DNA from: Sideroxyarcus sp.
Lineage (GTDB): Bacteria; Pseudomonadota; Gammaproteobacteria; Burkholderiales; Gallionellaceae
Assembly: GCA_030651895.1 (NCBI GenBank)
Contig: JAUSBR010000004.1
Coordinates: 1 to 64,000, forward strand
DNA length: 64,000 bases
Direction of reading: 5' to 3'
The notes beneath the pieces were generated by a model. It did no database searches. It saw only the letters and a program-made list of their open reading frames with translations, and was not told the origin of the DNA. Position 1 is the first letter of the stretch, and every line of letters starts with the position of its first letter. Positions 48,215 to 57,366 of the stretch are shown piece after piece. The translations under genes were made by a program, and so were the position numbers.

Positions 48215-49840
48215 TCAGACCTTGAACTTGCCCACGGTCTGGTTGAGGTTCTCGGAAAGATCTTCCATCGATTTCACCGCAACCACGGTGCGCTTGACCA
48301 CATCGTTACTGCTGCTGGCCATGACCGCCATCTGTTCGATGTTGCGGGCGATATCCTTGCTCGCGTCGCGCTGCTTGTTGATCGAATCGGAGATGCTCTC
48401 CAGCCCCTTGTTAACACTGCCCACCGAGGCGTTCGCCTCGACCAGCACGGCGGTCACTTCGCGGATATGTTCCTGGCTGCTCTGCAAAGCCCCCATGCCG
48501 CGTTGCACGGTCTTCTCGACCTGTCCGGATTGCGCGCCCAGCGACTTGGTGACCTCGTCGATCTGGGTTGCCGACTGCGCGGATTTCTCCGCCAGCTTGC
48601 GCACCTCGTCCGCCACCACGGCGAAACCGCGGCCCTGCTCGCCGGCACGGGCGGCTTCGATCGCGGCGTTCAGCGCCAGCAGATTGGTCTGCTCGGCGAT
48701 GTCGCGCACCTGCTGCGTCATGTTGGTGATGCTCTGGGTGTTGTTGACGAACTCACCCACGGCAGTGGCGATCTCGCGCACCGAACCTTCCACACGCTCA
48801 AGTTCCTGCATCATTTCCTGCAGACTCTGCTGGCCGCGATTGGCGCGCTCCAGACTCTCGTTCGACAGCTTGGACACATGGTCGGCACCTTCCGCGACCT
48901 GGGCGATGCTGGCGCTGACCTGCTCGACCGCGATCGAGGTCGAGGCTGCCGTGTCGCTCTGCTGCTGCGCGCTCTGCGCCAGCTGCTCGGCATCTTGCGC
49001 CAGCGAGTGCGCCGCGCTGGCCACCTGATGGGCATGCCCGTCCACCTGGGTGACGATGATCTGGAAGTTGCTGGTCAGTTCGTTGAACGCCTTGGCGGTC
49101 TGCCCGATCTCGTCCTCGCTATGAATCACGACGCGCTTGGACAGATCGCCGTCGTTCTGCATGGTCTGCATGGCCAGCTGCAGCTCGCGGGTCGGCCCGG
49201 TGACGAAACTGATCAGCCAGCCGATGCCGAAGTACAGGAATATCTGGACGACGACCTGGGCTATCCACAGCACCAGGTTCGCCCTGTGCATCACGTCATA
49301 TTCTTCCGTGATATCCAGCGTGACGCTGGCCGCACCGTTGACCGTCCCTTCGGGCACGGTGTGGCACATCAGGCAATTGGTGCCGCGAAAATTCGCCTTG
49401 GCGATGAACGGGACGACCACGCGCAGCGTGTGCTTGCCGCTCTGGTCGTTCAATCTGGTCTGCTCTTTGGCGGAGGACAGTGCTTCGCGGTCCACGTCGT
49501 CCTTGGGCTGTTCGGACGGCAATCCGGGACCGAACTGGTCCTGCACCGGCTTGCTGCGGATGACGCGCAATTCCAGCACCCGGTCGGATGCCCCCATCTT
49601 TTCCACATACAGTTTGCGCTGGTCGCTATCGCTGATGATGCCGTTCAGCATCAGCATGTTCAGGCCGTTCAACACGCCGTCGGCGGAGACCACCGCCTTC
49701 TGCCGCGCCTCTTCCAGCACGCGCTCTTCGAATTGGTTCAACGCCGTGCGCTGTGCCGTGATCATGATGACCAGCAGGATGAGCTGGATCGGGATCTGCA
49801 ACTTGTTCTTCAGCGAAAGCCTGCTCCACCAGTTTTTCAT
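48215..49840 (-). CDS. chemoreceptor with periplasmic haem-c (CXXCH) sensor domain, paralogue
   Basis: Encodes 541 residues with the same layout as its neighbour: matching start ([16 protein letters not shown] in TM1), periplasmic domain with CLMCH at 156-160, then [15 protein letters not shown]2, HAMP and hairpin. Similarity is strong in the sensor and lower in the region between HAMP and hairpin. Retention of the haem motif in both copies suggests two related but separately tuned sensors. It lies 80 bp after motB. Confidence 0.92.
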   Translation of the reverse strand: MKNWWSRLSLKNKLQIPIQLILLVIMITAQRTALNQFEERVLEEARQKAVVSADGVLNGLNMLMLNGIISDSDQRKLYVEKMGASDRVLELRVIRSKPVQDQFGPGLPSEQPKDDVDREALSSAKEQTRLNDQSGKHTLRVVVPFIAKANFRGTNCLMCHTVPEGTVNGAASVTLDITEEYDVMHRANLVLWIAQVVVQIFLYFGIGWLISFVTGPTRELQLAMQTMQNDGDLSKRVVIHSEDEIGQTAKAFNELTSNFQIIVTQVDGHAHQVASAAHSLAQDAEQLAQSAQQQSDTAASTSIAVEQVSASIAQVAEGADHVSKLSNESLERANRGQQSLQEMMQELERVEGSVREIATAVGEFVNNTQSITNMTQQVRDIAEQTNLLALNAAIEAARAGEQGRGFAVVADEVRKLAEKSAQSATQIDEVTKSLGAQSGQVEKTVQRGMGALQSSQEHIREVTAVLVEANASVGSVNKGLESISDSINKQRDASKDIARNIEQMAVMASSSNDVVKRTVVAVKSMEDLSENLNQTVGKFKV

Positions 49841-49920
49841 ATCTCTTCCCTTCAGCTATCGTCGGCCGTTCTTCTTGTTGCCGGCCCTCATGTTCCTTAG
49901 CGGCAAGCCGCCACGAACCT

Positions 49921-50952
49921 TTAATTTCCCGCTGCCGCCACGCCGGACTGCGCTGTGACCTCCGCCGGCATCGCCGTGGCAGCCTCTGCCGCCGACGCCG
50001 TCATGGCCACACCGGATCCCGCATCCAGATTCTCTTCCAGCGGGTCGCCGGTCTCGGCGTCGATGTCGACGCTGCCGCCGTCCTTCTGCGCGGCCTCCTC
50101 GGCGCGCTTGTTCATCACGATAATACTGATGCGGCGATTGATCGGATTTTGCGGCTGCGCCTTGTCGAACAGCACCGCCGACGACAGGCCGACCACACGC
50201 ACGATCTTGTCCTCCACCAGACCGCCCCGGATCAGTTCGCGCCGCGATGCATTGGCGCGGTCCGCCGACAGCTCCCAGTTGCTGTACTTGCGGTCCGCCG
50301 TCACGTAGGGCTGTGCGTCGGTATGCCCGGAGAGACTGATCTTGTTCGGCATCTCGTTCAACATCTTGCCGATCTCGCGCAGGATATCCCTGGTGTACGG
50401 CTCCAGATCGGAGCTACCGCTCTGGAACATGGGCCGGTTCTTCTCGTCCACGATCTGCACGCGCAATCCTTCCGAGGTCAGGTCGAGCAGGATCTGGTCC
50501 TTGAACTTCTTCAGCTTTGCGTCCGCCTCGATCACTTTCTCGAGGTTGGCTTTCAGCTCCTTGAGCTTTTCCAGCTCCTTGATTCGCTCCAGACGCAGAA
50601 ACTCCTCGCGCGTCGCCTTGAGGTTGATGATCTTCTTTTCCGGCGGCAACTCGCCGGATTTCACCTGACCTTCGCTGCGCGTCAGATCCTGTCCGCCGCC
50701 CTTGATGATGCTGGAGCTGTCTCCACTGCCGGTGCCGCCCATCAATGCCACCTTGAGCGGTGTCTTGAAGTATTCCGCGATGCCATTGAGGTCGCCTTTC
50801 GAGGTCGAGCCCAGCAACCACATCAACAGAAAGAACGCCATCATCGCCGTGACGAAGTCGGCATAGGCGATCTTCCAGGCGCCGCCGTGATGACCTCCCG
50901 CCACCTTCTTGATGCGCTTGATGACGATGGGTCTTTTGTCTTCTTTGGACAT
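49921..50952 (-). CDS. motB: flagellar stator protein MotB
   Basis: Encodes 343 residues. The start (RPIVIKRIKK....GGAWKIAYADFVTAMMAFFLLMWLL) is canonical, with the channel aspartate at D32. A plug/linker region (about 55-160) precedes the OmpA-like domain with SLSGHTDAQPY and NWELSADRANASRRELI. The tail (about 290-343) is Ala-rich and variable. It anchors the MotAB stator to peptidoglycan and follows motA by 32 bp. Confidence 0.96.
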   Translation of the reverse strand: MSKEDKRPIVIKRIKKVAGGHHGGAWKIAYADFVTAMMAFFLLMWLLGSTSKGDLNGIAEYFKTPLKVALMGGTGSGDSSSIIKGGGQDLTRSEGQVKSGELPPEKKIINLKATREEFLRLERIKELEKLKELKANLEKVIEADAKLKKFKDQILLDLTSEGLRVQIVDEKNRPMFQSGSSDLEPYTRDILREIGKMLNEMPNKISLSGHTDAQPYVTADRKYSNWELSADRANASRRELIRGGLVEDKIVRVVGLSSAVLFDKAQPQNPINRRISIIVMNKRAEEAAQKDGGSVDIDAETGDPLEENLDAGSGVAMTASAAEAATAMPAEVTAQSGVAAAGN

Positions 50953-50984
50953 AAGCGGCTTCTATCGATTCTCGTTGATGACGA

Positions 50985-51839
50985 TCAGCGTTTCTGTTTG
51001 ACGTGTTCTTCCAGTTCGGCGAAGCCCGGTCGCTCGGTCGAGTTCAGCACCTTGCGGCCGAACTCGACCGCCATCGCCGGTGCATAACCGTTCAGATTGG
51101 CCAGCAACACGACCTTGATCGCCTGGAACATCTTGGACGACTCTTCGGCCTTTTGCTCGATCAAACCGGCCAGCGGCCCGACGAAACCGTAGGCCAGCAA
51201 AATGCCGAGGAAGGTACCCACCAGCGCGTGCGCGATCAAAATGCCCAACTCGGCCGGCGGGATACCGACCGACTCCATGGTATGCACCACGCCCATCACC
51301 GCGGCAACGATACCGAACGCAGGCATACCATCACCGAGCTTGGCGATGGTATGCGAGGGGAGCATGCCTTCGTGATGATGCGTCTCGATCTCCAGATCCA
51401 TCAGGTTCTCGATCTCCATCGCATTGAGGTTGCCGCTGACCATGATGCGCAGGTAGTCGGTCATGAACTCGACCACATGGTGGTCTGCCAGAATCTTCGG
51501 GTACTTGGCGAATATGGGGCTCTCGTGCGGATTCTCGACATCGCCCTCGATGGACATCAGGCCTTCCTTGCGCACCTTGCCGAGCAGCTCGTACATCAGC
51601 GCCATCAATTCCATATAGGTGTCTTTGGAATACTTCGCCCCCTTGAAGATCGACGGTACCGCTTTCAGCGTGGCCTTGACCGCCTTGCCGGTGTTGCCCA
51701 CCAGGAAAGCACCACCCGCCCCGCCACCGATCATCAACAACTCCAATGGTTGAAAGAGACCGCCCAGGTGCCCCCCCGCAAGGGCGTAGCCGCCGAAGAT
51801 ACTGGCAAGCACAACGACATATCCGATAATGACCAACAT
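50985..51839 (-). CDS. motA: flagellar stator protein MotA
   Basis: Encodes 284 residues with four transmembrane helices and the cytoplasmic torque loop (LMALMYELLGKVRKEGLMSIEGDVENP) carrying conserved charged residues. KLGDGMPAFGIVAAVMGVVHTM and LIAHALVGTFLGILLAYGFVGPL are the channel helices. Its length matches enteric MotA (longer than MotC). It is transcribed after flhC, with a probable sigma-28 promoter in the gap. Confidence 0.97.
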   Translation of the reverse strand: MLVIIGYVVVLASIFGGYALAGGHLGGLFQPLELLMIGGGAGGAFLVGNTGKAVKATLKAVPSIFKGAKYSKDTYMELMALMYELLGKVRKEGLMSIEGDVENPHESPIFAKYPKILADHHVVEFMTDYLRIMVSGNLNAMEIENLMDLEIETHHHEGMLPSHTIAKLGDGMPAFGIVAAVMGVVHTMESVGIPPAELGILIAHALVGTFLGILLAYGFVGPLAGLIEQKAEESSKMFQAIKVVLLANLNGYAPAMAVEFGRKVLNSTERPGFAELEEHVKQKR

Positions 51840-52004
51840 GATTCAGCTCTCCCTAAATGCGTGTTTTCCGAGGCTCGACGATAGCATCCTAGCGGTTTGA
51901 AATCCCGCCCATGTGCCAAATAAGCGGGGAATTCCGTCTATTCTCGGGCATTCCCGAAACCCCGAACGCACGAACGCCGCCACTGCTGATAGCCTGCATC
52001 AGAA

Positions 52005-52031
52005 GTAGCGGCGCAATATCGGATTACTTTA
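52005..52031 (-). promoter_or_regulatory. probable sigma-28 promoter of motAB
   Basis: On the minus strand TAAAGTAA, an 11-bp spacer and GCCGCTAC lie in the flhC-motA gap. This is a weaker match than flgM or flgK but has exact spacing, and motAB is a classic FliA target. The leader would be about 160 nt. Confidence 0.6.
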
Positions 52032-52039
52032 GCAGCCTG

Positions 52040-52582
52040 CTAGGCGAGCTGCGCTTCGGCCTGGGCCGCTTTCCTGGTCTTGCCCGCGCGCGAAGGTGGA
52101 CGGCAGATACCGCAACTGTATTCGGCGCAAAGCTCGTTGGTATGCACCACGAACTGTCCGCCGCATTCCTTGCATTCGGTCATTTGCATCATCTTCGCGT
52201 CGAAGAAACGGATCAGGAACCAGGCGCGGGTGATGCTCAACTCCGGTTCGCCCATCGATATCCTGACCTGCTCCAGGTACAACCGGTAACTCTTGACCAG
52301 CGCTTCGACCCCGGACACGCCAGCGTTCTTCACCAGATACTGGTGGACGCCCATGAACAGCGAGGAGTGGATGTTGGGCAGCCAGCTCATGAACCAGTCG
52401 GTCGAATACGGCAGCATGCCCTTGGACGGCGATTCGCCCTTGACCTCTTTATAGAGTCGCAGCAGACGCTCGCGGCTCAGGGCAGTCTCTTCCTGCAACA
52501 ACTGCAGGCGCGCGCCCAGTTCGATCAAATCGACCGCGATCTGGATCTCGCGCGCCTCGTTCACTACGCTCTTGTTCCGCAT
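52040..52582 (-). CDS. flhC: flagellar master regulator subunit FlhC
   Basis: Encodes 180 residues. The zinc-binding cysteines lie at 137, 140, 157 and 160 (CKEC...CGIC), the same positions as in enteric FlhC. Together with FlhD it forms the hetero-hexamer that activates middle flagellar promoters through sigma-70. It follows flhD by 13 bp. The C-terminal tail is basic and Ala-rich. Confidence 0.97.
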   Translation of the reverse strand: MRNKSVVNEAREIQIAVDLIELGARLQLLQEETALSRERLLRLYKEVKGESPSKGMLPYSTDWFMSWLPNIHSSLFMGVHQYLVKNAGVSGVEALVKSYRLYLEQVRISMGEPELSITRAWFLIRFFDAKMMQMTECKECGGQFVVHTNELCAEYSCGICRPPSRAGKTRKAAQAEAQLA

Positions 52583-52595
52583 GATGTCCGCCCGC

Positions 52596-52916
52596 TCAGA
52601 TCGCCATCACTTCGGCGGGTTGGCCGGCCATCAGAATGGCGGCATGGGCCTGCGACATCATCCGGTCCTTGTTGTAGTCGGTGATCAGATTGAGCAACAG
52701 ACGCTCGTCGAAACGGAAGCGGCACAGCAACATGTTCGACGAAGCCATCTTCAGCAACTGCGCCGGCGACAGACCCACGATCAGATCGGCCAACTCCTCG
52801 CTCACTCCCAGACGGAAGATGGCGGCAGGCTTGTCGTCACGGATCATCTGTTGCGCCAGCAACATATAGGAAAGATTGGTTTCCTTGATTTCTTCATGCA
52901 CTTGTTGAGTGTTCAT
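52596..52916 (-). CDS. flhD: flagellar master regulator subunit FlhD
   Basis: Encodes 106 residues matching FlhD through the length (EEIKETNLSYMLLAQQMIRDDKPAAIFRLG, then LSPAQLLKMASSNMLLCRFRFD). Cys65, which forms the inter-subunit disulphide in enteric FlhD, is kept. It heads the operon at the top of the flagellar cascade. Upstream are an operator-like inverted repeat, a 16-bp hairpin and a sigma-28 promoter match, all described separately. Confidence 0.97.
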   Translation of the reverse strand: MNTQQVHEEIKETNLSYMLLAQQMIRDDKPAAIFRLGVSEELADLIVGLSPAQLLKMASSNMLLCRFRFDERLLLNLITDYNKDRMMSQAHAAILMAGQPAEVMAI

Positions 52917-52988
52917 TGCGGTCCCCTCGCTTAAACAATTTGGTGTCTTGTTACGACGGTTGCATTCTCGGGGACAAAACCCAAGGAA

Positions 52989-53011
52989 AATATCGGATAT
53001 GTTCCGATATT
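52989..53011. promoter_or_regulatory. operator-like inverted repeat upstream of flhD
   Basis: AATATCGGA (52989-52997) and TCCGATATT (53003-53011) form a perfect 9-bp inverted repeat with a 5-bp centre, about 75 bp upstream of flhD. A shorter TATTC-N6-GAATA repeat overlaps its right side. It looks like a binding site for a dimeric regulator; the regulator is unknown. Confidence 0.55.
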
Positions 53012-53039
53012 CGTGTAGGAATATGACTTACAAAACGAC

Positions 53040-53080
53040 CAGAACACCCCTGCGGGTATTATGACCGCAGGGGTGTTCTG
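53040..53080. terminator. 16-bp perfect hairpin upstream of flhDC (possible attenuator/terminator)
   Basis: CAGAACACCCCTGCGG (53040-53055) and CCGCAGGGGTGTTCTG (53065-53080) pair without mismatch around a 9-nt loop. On the minus strand it is followed by GGTCGTTTTG, a weak T-tract. No plus-strand gene reads into it. It lies between a sigma-28 promoter match and flhD, so it may end a short RNA or control read-through. Confidence 0.6.
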
Positions 53081-53127
53081 TGTTGTGCGAATCGCCGCGA
53101 GGGGACGCAGTCACGCGCACGAATGAT

Positions 53128-53154
53128 GTATCGGCAGGGATTTTGGAAACTTTA
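53128..53154 (-). promoter_or_regulatory. sigma-28 (FliA) promoter reading toward flhDC
   Basis: On the minus strand TAAAGTTT, an 11-bp spacer, then GCCGATAC: all eight -35 bases and seven of eight -10 bases of the FliA consensus. It lies about 210 bp upstream of flhD and reads through the 53040-53080 hairpin. The 315-bp gap between flhD and the gene ending at 53232 holds no coding frame; the rest, next to that gene, is AT-rich sequence without further signals that I can name. Confidence 0.85.
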
Positions 53155-53231
53155 GAGAAAATTTGAAATATTTTTCAAAAAACGCCGGAAAAATATATAT
53201 CCATATGTTTACAAATGAATAATTATTACTG

Positions 53232-54872
53232 CTACCCTTGCTTGGACATCATAACGATCATGCAGGCCGTGACATTCTTCAGCTTGCAGCTTTGCTGCAT
53301 CTGCCGCATCGCCTCTTTATCCCGCCCCAGCCGTTTGAGTTCCCACCCTTTGGAAAAATAAGCCTGGGCATCATCGGGGGCGATCGCAAGTGTGGCATCG
53401 AATTGCTGCAAGGCCTCCGGAAGGCGGCCAGCATTGCTATATGCCACGCCCAACATGTAATGCACAGGTGCCAGTTGCGGGCTGATCGCAACGGTCCGCT
53501 CGAAGTCCAGTACCGCCTCCCCCCATTTCTGCTGCCCAAGCAGGGCCTGTCCGCGGTTGTAGTAGATGCGGTCCGCGCCGGCGACATGTTCATCCTTCAA
53601 CAACAGTACCGCATCGTTCCACAGGCGATAGTTATCGCCGAACACCCACAACCGGTTCGCTGCCAGCGGCACAAGCAGCACCGCGGCACACCCCAGCAGC
53701 AGCAATGTTCTGCGTTGCGGGAACTGCATCAACAACAGCGGGATGAGCAGCATCAGCCCCGGCATCCACAAATAACTGCGGTACAACACGAAGGGCTCCT
53801 GCACGCGAACGCTGGAAAACTCCACAAAGAACTGCAACCACGGGTAGAGCAATGCCAGTCCGGCCAAACCCCGGGTACCGCCACTCCACAACAAGCGCAA
53901 CGCCAGCAAACCGTAAAGCGCAAACCCGATCGCGCCAAGCCAGCCTGACCAGTCACCCAGTGAGCCCGCAAAGGATTCGCGCATATCGATAGACATCCAC
54001 GCCGGATTCGGCACTACCCACAGCAGCAGGTATTTGAAGAACAGGCCCGCCTGCGTCACGATGCTGAGCAGATGCAGGTCAGCCCCGCTCGCCACGATGT
54101 TCTGCTGGGCGAAACCCTCGCTCGCCATCGGCTCATAAGCGGCACCCAGCACCCCCTTGGTTACCAGAAGCACCAGCACGGCAACCGCAAAGAATGCCCC
54201 CCAGGCTGCCGCCAATGCGCGCCACGACAGAAGATTCTCCTTGCGCAGCAACAGTGTCATCGCCGCCAACACGGCAGGCATCATCACACTATGTTCTTTG
54301 GAGAAGCAGGCGGCGAAGTAAGCCAACACCGCCAGCAGCAACCACTTTGCCCGCCCGCTCAACAAAGCCCGCAGATAAGCCCATTGCATCAGCAAGGCGA
54401 ACAATGTCGCCATCAGGATACTGCGTTGCACCAGATAGCCGGCGGCATACACGGCCACCGGATGCACGGCGAACATCAATGCGCCTAGCCAGGCACCCCG
54501 GACGATATATGACGAACGGCTTTGGTCGAGATGGACGGCGCCGAGCAACTGGCGCAATACATGGAACAGTACGATGACATTGGCCGCGTGCAGCAACAGG
54601 TTGCCCAAGCGGAATGGATGCGGAAACAGATCACTGAATATCTCCCGCGTCCAGCCCATGCTGGCAAAATGGAACCAGCGGAGATCCAGCCTGTGCGGAA
54701 TCTGCACGTAATACTCAAGAAAGTTCGCCGACAGCAAAGGCACATCGTCGAATACCAAGGGATTGCCGAGAAACGGCAAGTAGAGCCCGCACACAGCCGC
54801 GAACAGGGAAAGCATCCAGCCGCGGTCACGCGCGCCGAGGTATGCGGAAAGTCTTGCGGATATTCTGCTCAT
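53232..54872 (-). CDS. GT-C-like polytopic membrane protein with C-terminal TPRs
   Basis: Encodes 546 residues from ATG 54872. About ten to twelve transmembrane helices fill residues 15-410. The first loop carries NPLVFDDVPLL, an Asp-Asp motif like that of GT-C glycosyltransferases (PMT/TMTC type). The C-terminus (about 430-535) has two to three TPRs (YYNRGQALLGQQKWGEAVLDFE; YMLGVAYSNAGRLPEALQQFD). Next to the pilin gene and on its strand, it may O-glycosylate pilin or another surface protein; this is inferred from neighbourhood and architecture. A terminator separates the two genes. Confidence 0.7.
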   Translation of the reverse strand: MSRISARLSAYLGARDRGWMLSLFAAVCGLYLPFLGNPLVFDDVPLLSANFLEYYVQIPHRLDLRWFHFASMGWTREIFSDLFPHPFRLGNLLLHAANVIVLFHVLRQLLGAVHLDQSRSSYIVRGAWLGALMFAVHPVAVYAAGYLVQRSILMATLFALLMQWAYLRALLSGRAKWLLLAVLAYFAACFSKEHSVMMPAVLAAMTLLLRKENLLSWRALAAAWGAFFAVAVLVLLVTKGVLGAAYEPMASEGFAQQNIVASGADLHLLSIVTQAGLFFKYLLLWVVPNPAWMSIDMRESFAGSLGDWSGWLGAIGFALYGLLALRLLWSGGTRGLAGLALLYPWLQFFVEFSSVRVQEPFVLYRSYLWMPGLMLLIPLLLMQFPQRRTLLLLGCAAVLLVPLAANRLWVFGDNYRLWNDAVLLLKDEHVAGADRIYYNRGQALLGQQKWGEAVLDFERTVAISPQLAPVHYMLGVAYSNAGRLPEALQQFDATLAIAPDDAQAYFSKGWELKRLGRDKEAMRQMQQSCKLKNVTACMIVMMSKQG

Positions 54873-54887
54873 CTTCTCACCACAAAA

Positions 54888-54914
54888 AACAAACCCCTCC
54901 GGAGAGGGGTTTGG
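54888..54914 (-). terminator. intrinsic terminator of the pilin gene
   Basis: AAACCCCTC (54891-54899) pairs with GAGGGGTTT (54904-54912) around CGGA. On the minus strand the stem is followed by GTTTTTTG. It ends the pilin transcript just before the membrane-protein gene. Confidence 0.85.
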
Positions 54915-54932
54915 ATAAAGCCAAACAAACAA

Positions 54933-55505
54933 TTAGCAGTTGAAATATTTTCTCATGATCGGGTCAATTGATGTGGGTGCAGCATAACCACTAGTTGTCG
55001 GCGCTACGGTACCAGTAGCGGGGCCTTGCGTGCATACATTGCGCCATGTCATTGCCGTCGCGCCGGGTGTGATGGTCGGGATCATGGTGACTGTATTTCC
55101 GTCGATCGTGCCTGCCTTGACGTTTCGAATCACTAGCTGAATGTGATTCGACGCGCCATCCGCCCCGGCTGTCGAGGTGTCATTCCCGTCACAAGGAGAG
55201 GCACAAGCCGTCATGGAGATGTTGGATGTCTCATTGACGAGCGTCGCGGCACCACTCAATCCCAAGCTGGTCCACGCGGTGGATCCCGAACCCGATGCGG
55301 CTGCCTCGCCAATCATGGAGCCTTGCTCCTGGTAGTACATCGCGATAGCCATTTTCAATGGGTCGACACTGCCAGTCACTTTGGACAGTTTTGCCTTGAC
55401 AACATAATCGGAATAAGCCGGAATCGCCACCGCTGCCAGAATACCGATGATCGCGACCACGATCATCAGCTCGATCAGGGTGAAACCTTTTTGAATTTGT
55501 TTCAT
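54933..55505 (-). CDS. pilA: type IV major pilin (PilA-like)
   Basis: Encodes 190 residues. The prepilin leader MKQIQKG is cut before Phe8, with Glu12 at the +5 position and the hydrophobic [27 protein letters not shown] helix. The C-terminus has a Cys pair ending in MRKYFNC that can close the D-loop, and another Cys pair (TACASPCDG) lies in the head. It is somewhat longer than average, with a Gly/Ser/Thr-rich head. AGGAG precedes the start and a sigma-54 promoter lies about 70 bp upstream. Confidence 0.94.
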   Translation of the reverse strand: MKQIQKGFTLIELMIVVAIIGILAAVAIPAYSDYVVKAKLSKVTGSVDPLKMAIAMYYQEQGSMIGEAAASGSGSTAWTSLGLSGAATLVNETSNISMTACASPCDGNDTSTAGADGASNHIQLVIRNVKAGTIDGNTVTMIPTITPGATAMTWRNVCTQGPATGTVAPTTSGYAAPTSIDPIMRKYFNC

Positions 55506-55575
55506 ATTGAGCTCCTAATAAAATATGGATGTTGCCGCTATACAGATTACACACGAGGTGTGCGGGTGGATAGTA

Positions 55576-55590
55576 GCAGAACGCGTGCCA
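55576..55590 (-). promoter_or_regulatory. sigma-54 promoter of the pilin gene
   Basis: On the minus strand TGGCACGCGTTCTGC has GG and GC separated by ten bases and differs from TGGCACG-N4-TTGC at one position. Pilin genes in related bacteria are commonly under RpoN and PilR control, which fits the place and direction of this element. Confidence 0.8.
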
Positions 55591-55720
55591 GGCGGTAAAC
55601 CCTTCTGAAAGGCCTGCGGATATGGTTGCGGTTGCTTTCTGCAACGCTCAACTGCGAGCTCGCCTTGGCAAAGAACAATAAACGTCAAACGAGTGACAAA
55701 TTTCGTCACCCCCCCCCTAT

Positions 55721-57355
55721 TCAAGGGATATAGCCGGGGATCCTGCTTTCATCAACTTCATCGATCTGCTCCGGCAGCAGGAATTGTCGCGCGTAGGTGA
55801 GGTAGACCTTTTCGCGGATGAACACGTCGAACAGGTCTGGGTCGATGTGCCCGCCCTCCTTGAATTTTCCCAGGATGGCCAGCGATTCGGTAAGCGTCTT
55901 ACCTTCCTTATAGGGGCGGTCCTTGGCAGTCAGCGCTTCGAAGATATCGGCGATGCCCATGACTCTGGCCTGGATAGACATCTGCTCGCGCTTCAGCCCC
56001 CTGGGGTAGCCCTTGCCATCCATGCGCTCGTGGTGGCCGCCGGCGTATTCCGGCACATTCTTCAGATGGCTTGGCCATGGCAACGCTTCCAGCATCTTGA
56101 TGGTGACATTGATGTGGTGATTGATGATGGACCGCTCCGCCGCCGTCAGCGTACCGGCGCGGATGGTGAGGTTCTCGATCTCTTCCGCAGTCAGGAAATC
56201 GGTCTGCAACCCTTGTTCGTTGCACCATTGGTATTTGGCGATCTGCTGTACCCGCGCGATGTCGGCATCCTGCATCTTTTCGGAACCGATGTTGCACTGG
56301 CGCAAAAACTCGCGGTCTTCATCCAGCCTGCGCAGCAGCGTAGCCAGTTCGGCGGCGGTCTTTTCGCCTTTCAGCGCGGCGATCTCGGCATCGCGCTTGA
56401 GCACTTCGAAGCGCGTGTCGATCTGGTGGATACGGTCGCTGATCGTTTGCAGCTTGGTGGATTTGTCCACCACATGCACCGGCGTGGTGATCTTGCCGCA
56501 ATCGTGCAGCAGGCCGGCGATCTTGAGTTCGTAGCGGTCCTTGTCGGTCAGGTTGAAGTCCTTCAGGTCGCCGCTCTTCCGCTTGTTCGCCGCTTCCGCC
56601 AGCATCATGGTCAGCGCCGGGACGCGCGCGCAATGGCCGCCGGTATAGGGCGATTTGTCGTCAATGGCGGTGTTGATGAGGTTGATCAGGGACTCGAACA
56701 GGTCTTCCATCTGCTGGATCAGGCGCCGGTTGCTCAGCGCGATGGCCGCCTGCGATGCCAGCGATTCCAGCAATTGCTGGTCGTCCTTGGTGAATTGCTC
56801 GACCCCGCCGGTCTTCTCGTCGATGGCGTTGATGAGCTGCAACACGCCGATGATCTCGTGGTCGTGGTTGCGCATCGGCACGGCCAGGAAGGAGCGCGAG
56901 TGGTAGCCGGTCTTGGCATCGAATTTCTTGGTGCCGGAAAAGTCGAATCCCTCGGCAATATAGGCATCCGGGATATTCACGGTCTCGCCGCGCAACACCG
57001 AATAACTGACCACCATCGCCAGATTGGGCACGCCGTCGTGGTACAGCGCGATGGGATAGAACGGGATGGGAGTGCCGGAAGTGCCGCCCATGCGGATATT
57101 GAGCGAGTCGTTGTGCAGGATCTCGAAGGTCAACACCTGCTTCTCGGCATCGACCAGATACAGGGTCCCGGCATCGGCGTTGGTGATCTTCTTGGCGGCA
57201 TCGAGGATACTTTCCAGCAGGCGATGGATATCGCGCTCGCTGGACAAGGCGGCACCGATGGTGTTGAGATCGCTCAAGCGGCCGAGCAGGCTTTCCAGCA
57301 TCGCGCGCTGGGCCTGCTCCTGCTCCATGTATACCTTGACCTTGGAGGTGTCCAC
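55721..57355 (-). CDS. GAF-HD-GYP cyclic-di-GMP phosphodiesterase
   Basis: Encodes 544 residues from a GTG at 57355, chosen for the GCGAGGA ribosome-binding sequence; the frame upstream opposes the ATPase gene. A GAF domain (about 20-190) with SERDIHRLLESILDAAKKITNADAGTLYL is followed by an HD-GYP domain with LLHDCGKITTPVHVV and GHHERMDGKGYPRGL, so catalytic residues are present. A helical insert (about 330-430) separates the halves. It lies 11 bp after the PilB-like ATPase gene, which links c-di-GMP breakdown to the pilus motor. Confidence 0.92.
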   Translation of the reverse strand: MDTSKVKVYMEQEQAQRAMLESLLGRLSDLNTIGAALSSERDIHRLLESILDAAKKITNADAGTLYLVDAEKQVLTFEILHNDSLNIRMGGTSGTPIPFYPIALYHDGVPNLAMVVSYSVLRGETVNIPDAYIAEGFDFSGTKKFDAKTGYHSRSFLAVPMRNHDHEIIGVLQLINAIDEKTGGVEQFTKDDQQLLESLASQAAIALSNRRLIQQMEDLFESLINLINTAIDDKSPYTGGHCARVPALTMMLAEAANKRKSGDLKDFNLTDKDRYELKIAGLLHDCGKITTPVHVVDKSTKLQTISDRIHQIDTRFEVLKRDAEIAALKGEKTAAELATLLRRLDEDREFLRQCNIGSEKMQDADIARVQQIAKYQWCNEQGLQTDFLTAEEIENLTIRAGTLTAAERSIINHHINVTIKMLEALPWPSHLKNVPEYAGGHHERMDGKGYPRGLKREQMSIQARVMGIADIFEALTAKDRPYKEGKTLTESLAILGKFKEGGHIDPDLFDVFIREKVYLTYARQFLLPEQIDEVDESRIPGYIP

Positions 57356-57366
57356 TTGCGTCCTCG

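Noticed and set aside
46107-49028. Long open frame (973 codons) on the plus strand opposite the chemoreceptors
   Set aside because: Its translation is His/Leu-rich shadow sequence and part of it is an antisense reading of the repeated MCP hairpin; no family match.
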